Source: Armatimonadota bacterium (GTDB taxonomy: Bacteria > Armatimonadota > UBA5829). Taken from it: a stretch of 52,368 nt of DNA. Position 1 is the stretch's first letter. Each line of letters starts with the position of its first letter. The position numbers were made by a program, and so were the translations under genes. The stretch spans positions 1 through 52,368 of the forward strand of contig JARYME010000006.1 in assembly GCA_029907315.1 (NCBI GenBank), written 5' to 3'. Positions 10,157-16,530 of this stretch are shown in pieces. The notes under the pieces are model-generated. The model did no database searches, had not been told where the DNA came from, and saw only the letters and a program-made list of their open reading frames with translations.

Positions 10157-10350
10157 CTATAACTCCACGACAATATACTTGTGTGTTCCAGCCGGGGAAA
10201 TCTCGTGGATTGGCAGTACTGTTGTCCTGAAACCAGTCTGCGCTTTTACTCGTCACAACTTGCAGAGCTGGGACGTCAATACGGACCGTGCGTCCTGTGG
10301 GAACAATTGACTGTCGATCCGCACAACGCTAGTCGTAGGGGGCAATTCGC

Positions 10351-10920
10351 ATGAATACTTCACAGAAGTCGGCATTGAGCTTGGCAACTTTGTGTGCTCT
10401 TATACTTGGCATTTCTATAGACCTGTTTGCACAAAACCCGCCGCCAGTGACGCCGACTTCTGAGAGGACCTATACGGTGAGAATAGGTCCTGAGAACTCT
10501 CTGGAGCGTGCTGCGAGAGTGCGCGGACGAGTTTCATTCATTGCAGTTCCTTCCGAGGAGTCTCGTCAGAAAGTCATCAAGGTGGAGTTTGCAGTGGACG
10601 GTACCTTAATCGGCACTTCCGCCCAGAAACCGTTCCGCGCCGATTATGACACTGCGGCCATTCGCGACGGAAGGCATACTGTGAAAGCCGTTGGTCGCGA
10701 CACCGAAGGTAAAGAAGTGTGGGGCGCGTCCACGAGCATCGACGTCTCAAATGCGGGGCGCGGGAGCGAATCGCGTGAGCGGGGTTTGCGAGACGGTTCC
10801 AGCGCGAGACCGCCGTTCGACAGGCCTGGAGTCGGTGTAAGAGAGCGCCCTCGTGCAGCTCAGCCGCGGCGGACTGGTCAGCCGACTCCTAATCAGCCAA
10901 GTCGTGAAAGACCGGCTTAG
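10351..10920 (+). CDS. secreted Ig-like domain protein, N-terminal part of an amber-split reading frame
   Basis: A Sec signal peptide is visible (SLATLCALILGISIDLFA, cleavage likely near AQN). About 85 residues follow that resemble a bacterial Ig-like fold, with KVEFAVDGTLIGTS and FRADYDTAAIRDGRHTVKAVGRDTEG. The last 50 residues are rich in Arg, Pro and Gly (RERPRAAQPRRTGQPTPNQP). AGGGGG precedes the ATG by nine bases. The frame stops at TAG 10918-10920 and continues open in the same frame into the next entry, so this may be the first half of one 360-residue protein. Function is unknown; export to the periplasm or surface is inferred from the signal peptide. Confidence 0.7.
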   Translation: MNTSQKSALSLATLCALILGISIDLFAQNPPPVTPTSERTYTVRIGPENSLERAARVRGRVSFIAVPSEESRQKVIKVEFAVDGTLIGTSAQKPFRADYDTAAIRDGRHTVKAVGRDTEGKEVWGASTSIDVSNAGRGSESRERGLRDGSSARPPFDRPGVGVRERPRAAQPRRTGQPTPNQPSRERPA

Positions 10921-10941
10921 AGAACGACTCAATCCGGCCGA

Positions 10942-11433
10942 TTGCCTGCGCTTCCTGAGGGCATCGTTCTTGACCAAGAGTACGCCGACTCGCATCAGGG
11001 GTTTTCGATAAAGTACCCTCGCGGCTGGACTTTCGAAGATCAAACTGCAGCTATGAAGCCGAAGTCCGACCAGGAGTTTTGGATTCGATTCGGCACTTAT
11101 CCGCTCGAGAAATCCGTTATTGTTGTAAACATACGCAGGGTCAAGCTGGCTCCGGGAACGGATGCCCAGGCTTTCGCGCGTCAGAACAGCTATGTCAAAG
11201 CTTGGGAGCAGAAAACCGTACTGGGCAGGCCGGCCTTTGCGTGTACCAGCCGAGTACTTTCGCCCAAGCCGGCCGTTGTTCACAGGCTTATTATAATCGG
11301 CGACGGATTCGCGTGGTTGATGAATTGCACCGATTACACCGGTAAGTCGCCTGAGGCAAGCCTTTCTATTTTCGAGAATATGGTTGCTAGTTTGAGAATT
11401 GCATCAGGTGAAAAACCTGCTCGCAAGCAATAA
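10942..11433 (+). CDS. PsbP-like/DUF1795-type domain, probable C-terminal part of the upstream secreted protein
   Basis: The 163-residue ORF reads GFSIKYPRGWTFEDQ, a pattern seen in PsbP-like and DUF1795 secreted domains, and continues with SVIVVNIRRVKLAPGTDAQAFA and SIFENMVASLRI. The listed start is a TTG without a recognisable ribosome site. The frame is the same as the upstream ORF, with only TAG and seven codons (RTTQSGR) between them, so the TTG is probably not a true start. As it has no signal peptide of its own, it would be cytoplasmic if separately translated, which is unlike its family. Most likely one gene with a nonsense mutation, sequencing error or stop read-through. Confidence 0.55.
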   Translation: MPALPEGIVLDQEYADSHQGFSIKYPRGWTFEDQTAAMKPKSDQEFWIRFGTYPLEKSVIVVNIRRVKLAPGTDAQAFARQNSYVKAWEQKTVLGRPAFACTSRVLSPKPAVVHRLIIIGDGFAWLMNCTDYTGKSPEASLSIFENMVASLRIASGEKPARKQ

Positions 11434-11454
11434 CCAAAGCTTGCCGGTTGTTCG

Positions 11455-11952
11455 CTAGCCTCCGAATCGTTCCCAGTGCAGTACTTCGGACAGAGATTTC
11501 TTGGGCGGATTCGGAACCGCCGCCGGCCTTCCTATAGCTACTAGGCTCACCAGAGTGTATTTGTCCGGAACGTTAAGAAGCCGAGCGATTTCATCGCAGT
11601 AGGGTTTCTTGTCTCCAGCGACCCAGCATGCACCCAGTCCGTGAGCGTGTGCTGCCAAAAGGATGTTTTGCGTTGCTGCACTGCCGTCTTCTAAGTAGTA
11701 CTTTACTTTTTCGCAGAAGACAGCTATACAGCACCCGGCATCAGCAATGAATTTTCCGTGATCGGTGGTCTCAGCGATTTTCTGAAGCATCTCTCGGTCG
11801 GTGATTGCTATGAACTGCCACGGTTGCAGATTTATTGCTGTTGCCGCCAGCCGTCCGCAGTCGACTATGTCCTCGATGACGCCCCGATCGATAGATTCCT
11901 GTTTGTAGGAACGAACACTCCTGCGCGTTTTCAGACACTCAATCGCGTCCAC
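11455..11952 (-). CDS. nitroreductase-family FMN oxidoreductase
   Basis: FMN-binding enzyme of the nitroreductase fold, usually reducing nitro compounds, quinones or flavins with NAD(P)H. The N-terminal TRRSVRSYKQESI carries the FMN-phosphate Arg residues. LAATAINLQPWQFIAI and the C-terminal AHAHGLGACWVAGDKKP and SLVAIGRPAAVP are family blocks. At 165 residues it is a compact member. GTG 11952 has AGGAGGTGA nine bases upstream, an excellent ribosome site. The physiological substrate is unknown. It converges with the secreted-protein gene and diverges from the LptD-like gene. Confidence 0.9.
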   Translation of the reverse strand: MDAIECLKTRRSVRSYKQESIDRGVIEDIVDCGRLAATAINLQPWQFIAITDREMLQKIAETTDHGKFIADAGCCIAVFCEKVKYYLEDGSAATQNILLAAHAHGLGACWVAGDKKPYCDEIARLLNVPDKYTLVSLVAIGRPAAVPNPPKKSLSEVLHWERFGG

Positions 11953-12057
11953 CAGCTTTCACCTCCTGTTTCATTCGAAACGTGTTTGCTAATACCCGAT
12001 TATCGCAGCGCCGGCTTTAGACCTTCGAGTTGCGTAAATACTCCGTGCGCGCCCGTG

Positions 12058-12086
12058 TTGACAGCGCAAATAATGCGTGTTAGATT
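12058..12086 (+). promoter_or_regulatory. strong promoter immediately before the LptD-like gene
   Basis: TTGACA, a 17-base spacer and TAGATT. The -10 ends only ten bases before the ATG at 12097, so the predicted transcript starts about four bases upstream of the start codon. Confidence 0.8.
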
Positions 12087-12096
12087 CTAGCTTGCA

Positions 12097-13467
12097 ATGT
12101 CGACCACAGCACGCGCGGCGCTCTTGGTAATGATACCCACTTTTTGCTTTGCGGTCGTCTGCGAGGCTCAACAGTCTGCCGCTGCACTACCGAAAACCGT
12201 GATAGAGGCAGAATCTCTGCAAACTGCGGACGGGGTCATCAGCGCTTCCGGTAGTGTGTTTTTGCGCAGCGGGGCGTTCAGGATCCGAGCTTCGGAAATC
12301 TGGTTCAACGCTAAGACCCAACAGGGTCAATTAACCAACGCAACCTTCACGACTTGCGAAAAGGACCGACCTGACTACTATCTGCGCGCTCGCGAACTGG
12401 TGTTACTGGCAAATAAGCGAGTTCGTGCACGAGGTGTTGCATTGTATGTGGCCCATTGGCGGCTTCTTAGTTTGCCGAGTGTTACGTTTGCTGTCGGACG
12501 AAGGAGTGCCGCTTCTGAGGTTTTTCCCAGACCGAGCTACGATGAGCGGGAGGGGCTCGGTGTTGCACAGCAATTCACAGTGGTCGACACAGACCGGTGG
12601 CGAGTTGTTTCGGATCTGCGTATTACTACAAAGCGTGGTTTGTTGGGCGAGGGGGAGAGCGTATGGGGGATTGACGGTGCACTCGATCCCCTTCCCGAAC
12701 GCCTTTTAACCTACGAGTCTTTAAAGTTCAGCGCTCTTTCGGTCCCGAAAGGCCTCGCTGGGCGCGCCTATGATACAGCCGAGCTAGACACACGTTGGAC
12801 CGGAGCAAGAACACGTTTATTTGCACGGTTTGCTTCTAACCAGAGGGCATTCGACATAAGAGAAAGACAATTGTCGGTGTCCAGAAAGCCAGAGGTAGGC
12901 TTTCTCTACATAGGCAGTCCGTTAACCGGCCGTACTGCGCGCATAGATCCAGCCTTACAGCTGTACCCGTCAGTGGCGGTAACCTGGGGGAAGTATGAGG
13001 AAGATCCAGGCAGTACCGTGCTGACCAGTCGGTTCGGTCTCGAAGCTGCCGCGGGGATAAGTTCTATACCCCCCATACGCGGCTTCGCAGTCCAGCCTGT
13101 TCTAGCGTTTTCGAAGTACATATACGAGCGCGACAACCGGTACAGCGCTTTACTCTGGGGGATCGATGCTGCAAGAACCAACCACAACGGCTCGTCGGTT
13201 TCGCTTCGTTACCTGCGTCGTTCTGAGTCCGGCAAGTCGCCTTTCTTGTTCGACAGTGTGCATGTTAGAAGCGATATCCAGGGTGCGTTCCAGATGACGA
13301 TCGGCAGGCGTATATTGGGCTTTGGTGTAGGGTATGACGTCGATAAGCGGGATGTTTACGATTGGCAGGCACTGCTCGGCTACCATACGGACTGCCTTGC
13401 CGTGTGGCTCGTATGGGACAATCTGCAGCGCAGGTTGATGGTCAGCGGAGCACTCATTAACCTCTGA
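12097..13467 (+). CDS. lptD: short LptD/OstA-like outer-membrane LPS-assembly protein
   Basis: LptD is the outer-membrane barrel that receives lipopolysaccharide from the periplasmic bridge. The signal peptide (ALLVMIPTFCFAVVCEAQQ) leads into an OstA-type beta-jellyroll, VIEAESLQTADGVISASGSV, then ASEIWFNAKTQQGQLTNATF and the TTCEKDRPDYYLRA block typical of LptD just before its barrel. The rest alternates like beta strands and ends in CLAVWLVWDNLQRRLMVSGALINL. At 456 residues it is much shorter than the roughly 750-800 of proteobacterial LptD, so the barrel must be small or divergent. No ribosome site precedes the ATG; a leaderless message is likely. It converges with the antiporter gene 28 bases away. 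Confidence 0.7.
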   Translation: MSTTARAALLVMIPTFCFAVVCEAQQSAAALPKTVIEAESLQTADGVISASGSVFLRSGAFRIRASEIWFNAKTQQGQLTNATFTTCEKDRPDYYLRARELVLLANKRVRARGVALYVAHWRLLSLPSVTFAVGRRSAASEVFPRPSYDEREGLGVAQQFTVVDTDRWRVVSDLRITTKRGLLGEGESVWGIDGALDPLPERLLTYESLKFSALSVPKGLAGRAYDTAELDTRWTGARTRLFARFASNQRAFDIRERQLSVSRKPEVGFLYIGSPLTGRTARIDPALQLYPSVAVTWGKYEEDPGSTVLTSRFGLEAAAGISSIPPIRGFAVQPVLAFSKYIYERDNRYSALLWGIDAARTNHNGSSVSLRYLRRSESGKSPFLFDSVHVRSDIQGAFQMTIGRRILGFGVGYDVDKRDVYDWQALLGYHTDCLAVWLVWDNLQRRLMVSGALINL

Positions 13468-13495
13468 ACCTCGAGCCGGTGGAATTCTCTTTCCC

Positions 13496-14857
13496 TTATT
13501 TCTGAGAAGCTACTTCTGTCTTCACCTTCTTTCTTGTCGAGCGAGCTATGCTCCACTTGAGTCCGATGGGGGTGATGAGAGTCGTCAGAATCACCATTAT
13601 GATCATCACCGATAGCGTGGACTGTGAGACCACGGGTTCGCCATGCAGGCGGAGCCTGGTTCCTATGGAAGCAAATATCAGGCCTACTTCAGCCCGCGGA
13701 ATCATTCCTATACCAATCGACAGTCTGTCCAACCCCTTCTGGATTGCGCCGATTCCACAGGCTAGCTTGCCAAGAATCGCCGCCAAAGTGACGACTCCTG
13801 CCAAGCCCAGCACCTCTACGTGAGCGAATGATTTCAGCTCCACCCTTGCTCCCATTACTACGAAGAACACAGGCACCAAAAAAGCAGTTAGAGGCTTTAT
13901 CAGCTCCTCGACGGAGTGTTCACCCCGTTCGCGAAAGCTTCGCCAGTGCACTTCGTCAAGTATAAGTCCTGCGGCAAATGCGCCAACGATGGGCGCAAGA
14001 CCTATCCAAGACGCTAGATACGCGAAGCTGAAGCAAATCGCAAGAGCGGTCGTGAGTAGCAAATCGGATGCGCTGAGCCGAGATGCAATATGAAAAACCT
14101 TGGGTGCTATCCACCTACCAATAACCACGGCGCCTGCGAGAAAGAGCGAAGCTTTCGCGATAATCCAAATAATTGCCCACGTGGAAGGCGCCTGACCGCC
14201 CGCGGACGCAGCTCTAATAATCCCACTTACAACCGCGAGAATAATTAATCCTTGCACGTCATCGACGACTGCCGCGCCCAGTATTATCCTGGCCTCAGTC
14301 GTCTTTAGCCAGCCCAGGTCCATCAGCACTCGTGCTGTTACACCCACGCTTGTCGCACATAGGGTTGCTCCGACGAACAGGTGCACGTAAATGCTCTCGT
14401 GAGGCATAAATGCTGAAGAAGCAATAAACCCAAGTGCGAAAGGGCAAACCACCCCAATGGTGGCGACCAACAGCGACGACGTCCCCACCTGCATTAGTTT
14501 GCCCAAATCCGATTCTAATCCCACCTGGAACAGGAGCAATGTTACCCCTATTTCTGAGAGTATTCTTACGGTTTCGTCCGTCTTTATGAACTCGAAAGAG
14601 TTGATTCCCAGGAGATGAAGATTTCCTATTATGATGCCGAAGACTAGTTCACCCAGTACTGCCGGCTGGCCAACCCTGACAACAAAACTCCCGCCTAGTT
14701 TTGCTGCGACCAAGAGGATGACCAGAGCGAGCAGTATTTGAGCAACTTCTGCTCCGCCCGTGTTGCCCGCGGCTGCGGACGCGGGGGCCGGGTATAAGAT
14801 GCAAGCCGCGAGCAAAATAAAAAGCAATGTTGCCTTGCGCAAATGTAGCCTCGACAT
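13496..14857 (-). CDS. CPA2-family cation/proton antiporter (Kef/NapA type)
   Basis: Inner-membrane exchanger of Na+ or K+ for protons. A cleavable-looking N-terminal segment (LLFILLAACILYPAPASA) precedes the transporter domain, which starts QILLALVILLVAAKLGG and has about twelve hydrophobic segments. The ion-binding Asp pair is in ILGAAVVDDVQGLIILAVVSG. RVGQPAVLGELVFGIIIG and GMIPRAEVGLIFASIG are typical CPA2 blocks. The protein ends shortly after the last membrane segment with a basic tail (RSTRKKVKTEVASQK) and has no TrkA-N regulatory domain. Which cation it carries cannot be told. Confidence 0.93.
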   Translation of the reverse strand: MSRLHLRKATLLFILLAACILYPAPASAAAGNTGGAEVAQILLALVILLVAAKLGGSFVVRVGQPAVLGELVFGIIIGNLHLLGINSFEFIKTDETVRILSEIGVTLLLFQVGLESDLGKLMQVGTSSLLVATIGVVCPFALGFIASSAFMPHESIYVHLFVGATLCATSVGVTARVLMDLGWLKTTEARIILGAAVVDDVQGLIILAVVSGIIRAASAGGQAPSTWAIIWIIAKASLFLAGAVVIGRWIAPKVFHIASRLSASDLLLTTALAICFSFAYLASWIGLAPIVGAFAAGLILDEVHWRSFRERGEHSVEELIKPLTAFLVPVFFVVMGARVELKSFAHVEVLGLAGVVTLAAILGKLACGIGAIQKGLDRLSIGIGMIPRAEVGLIFASIGTRLRLHGEPVVSQSTLSVMIIMVILTTLITPIGLKWSIARSTRKKVKTEVASQK

Positions 14858-15154
14858 AGCATATCCAGTCTTGTGATAGTAGTTTGGTGGTCCTCACCGT
14901 AACTCTGGTTCCGGTGGATCCCCATTTATCATACTAAAAAATACCGCTGCAGTAGCCGACAAGTTAGTTAGCGGGTGTGCCTGGACAGACGATAATAAAT
15001 ATTACGACTGCCGGTCGATTAGATAGGGTAGCCATTGCTGGTGCAACCAAGTAATCGGTTTCCTTATAGGCTTAGGGGTGCTGGTCTAGACGGGCGGCTC
15101 TTGCGTATAATGTTACCTGTTGCGTGGTAGATGTTTCTTACTTGGAGGCGGTGA
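14858..15154 (+). other. 297-base divergent intergenic region
   Basis: No gene seen. It separates the antiporter (minus) from the GH130 gene (plus). A perfect TATAAT at 15106-15111 is the likely -10 for GH130. On the minus strand TATGATAAAT lies about 65 bases before the antiporter start but without a well-placed -35. Confidence 0.5.
15082..15111 (+). promoter_or_regulatory. possible GH130 promoter
   Basis: Perfect -10 TATAAT (15106-15111), but the region 17-18 bases upstream (TGGTCT) is a poor -35. It lies 43 bases before the ATG, so an activator may be needed. Confidence 0.4.
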
Positions 15155-16105
15155 ATGCGAAGAAGGTTCGGTCGTGACATTGTCGAGCGATGGTACAAAA
15201 ATCCAATTATCACGCTTGACAACGTTCCGTTTCCCTGCAACACAGTCTTCAATGCAGGGGCTACAAAGTTCGGGGACGAGTACATACTGCTAATGCGGGT
15301 GGAGGATCTTGCAGGTAGGTCGGTTTTGGCTCTTGCGAGAAGCGACGATGGTTACCATTTTGCCGTTGATCCCGAACCGGCTATGGTTCCCGCGAACGAA
15401 GAGCCTTTCAGGTCCTACGAAAGGCGCGGCATAGAAGATCCGAGAATAACCAAGATCGATGACACTTACTACATAATGTACACTGCCTACTCGCGATTCG
15501 GCGCTAGGCTAGCACTCGCAAAAACGACTGATTTCAAGACATTTGAGAGAATAGCACTCATATCTGAACCCGAAAACAAAGACGGGTGCTTATTTCCTCG
15601 AAAGATCAAGGGTAGATACGCCCGACTGGATAGACCGTTCGGAGGTGGCACAGGCAATATATGGATCTCCTATTCGGATGATCTTATCAACTGGGGCAAC
15701 TCGGAGGTAGTCATGACGACGCGCCCGGGTTATTGGGATGCCGACCGAATCGGAGCCAGTCCTCCGCCAATCGAAACCGAACACGGCTGGCTCGAAATAT
15801 ATCATGGCGTTAAAAATACGTCGGCCGGTCCGCTCTACAGAATGGGTGCGGTACTTCTGGACCTCGATAATCCGGCAAAAGTGATCTGCAGGAGCTCGGT
15901 GCCGATTTTGACTCCGAGGGAATACTATGAAAGGGTTGGAGACGTTGGTAACGTTGTTTTCTCGTGTGGGGCAGTGCTCGAGGACGACGGCCGGCTGAAA
16001 ATATACTACGGCGCCGCAGATACGTGCATATGCTTGGGCTTTGCCCACATAGACGAGCTTATTGAGCGCTGTAAGTACGGCGACGACGGGGAGGAAGAGG
16101 ACTAG
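15155..16105 (+). CDS. GH130-family beta-mannoside phosphorylase/hydrolase
   Basis: GH130 enzymes act on beta-linked mannosides, most by phosphorolysis that releases mannose 1-phosphate. The five-bladed propeller fold is suggested by repeated motifs: FNAGATKFGDEYILLMRVED, GIEDPRITKIDDTYYIMYTAYS with the catalytic Asp, FPRKIKGRYARLDRP, ISYSDDLINW, GASPPPIETEHGWLEIYHGV and KIYYGAADTCICLGFAHID. At 316 residues it is a single-domain cytoplasmic enzyme without signal peptide. GGAGG precedes the ATG by seven bases. No transporter gene is next to it. Phosphorylase versus hydrolase cannot be decided here. Confidence 0.92.
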   Translation: MRRRFGRDIVERWYKNPIITLDNVPFPCNTVFNAGATKFGDEYILLMRVEDLAGRSVLALARSDDGYHFAVDPEPAMVPANEEPFRSYERRGIEDPRITKIDDTYYIMYTAYSRFGARLALAKTTDFKTFERIALISEPENKDGCLFPRKIKGRYARLDRPFGGGTGNIWISYSDDLINWGNSEVVMTTRPGYWDADRIGASPPPIETEHGWLEIYHGVKNTSAGPLYRMGAVLLDLDNPAKVICRSSVPILTPREYYERVGDVGNVVFSCGAVLEDDGRLKIYYGAADTCICLGFAHIDELIERCKYGDDGEEED

Positions 16106-16131
16106 CCAAAGGTCACAAATTAGCTTTCGGT

Positions 16132-16161
16132 TTGACAGAAGGTCTGTCTGTGTGCTAGACT
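16132..16161 (+). promoter_or_regulatory. rpsO-pnp operon promoter
   Basis: TTGACA (16132-16137), an 18-base spacer and TAGACT (16156-16161) preceded by an extended TGC. Predicted start near 16168, just at the first arm of the leader structure. Confidence 0.85.
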
Positions 16162-16166
16162 CTAAC

Positions 16167-16220
16167 TTAGTCGATATGCAAAAGCCCAACTCGCTGATGG
16201 ACTAATGGGGGCTTTTGCAT
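16167..16220 (+). promoter_or_regulatory. rpsO leader hairpin/pseudoknot candidate (S15 autoregulation site)
   Basis: A perfect 12-pair stem is formed by ATGCAAAAGCCC (16176-16187) and GGGCTTTTGCAT (16209-16220). The 21-base loop contains GACTAA (16200-16205), exactly complementary to TTAGTC (16167-16172) just 5' of the stem, so an H-type pseudoknot or an alternative pairing can form. TTTT after the stem is too short for a convincing terminator. S15 autoregulation through a leader RNA is established in other bacteria, through a pseudoknot in E. coli; its use here is inferred. Confidence 0.6.
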
Positions 16221-16243
16221 TTTGGTTTCGGAGGTGCGTTGAG

Positions 16244-16513
16244 TTGCCGCTGTTGAAAGAAAAGAAAGCTGAGATAATGTCGCAGTTCAAACAACACGAA
16301 AAAGATACCGGCTCGCCGGAAGTGCAAATAGCACTTCTGACGGCACGCATCAATCAGCTCACCGAGCATCTGAAGGAGCACAAGAAGGATCATCATTCAC
16401 GAAGGGGACTCCTAATGATGGTCGGTCAGCGGAGACGATTGTTAAACTACCTCAGCACGAAGGACATAAACAGATACCGTGAAATCGTTGCAAAACTAGG
16501 ACTGCGGCGATAG
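16244..16513 (+). CDS. rpsO: 30S ribosomal protein S15
   Basis: Primary binder of the 16S central domain. The sequence contains [22 protein letters not shown] and [23 protein letters not shown], the invariant S15 core. The track starts at 16205 inside the leader hairpin. TTG 16244, nine bases after GGAGG, gives the standard 89 residues and is preferred. First gene of the rpsO-pnp unit, with a structured leader that could be its own binding site. Confidence 0.96.
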   Translation: MPLLKEKKAEIMSQFKQHEKDTGSPEVQIALLTARINQLTEHLKEHKKDHHSRRGLLMMVGQRRRLLNYLSTKDINRYREIVAKLGLRR

Positions 16514-16530
16514 GGGAATAAAAACACATA

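Noticed and set aside
10310-10337. Promoter TTGACT-17-TAGTCG before the Ig-like protein gene
   Set aside because: The -10 is poor and transcription would start inside the ribosome site.
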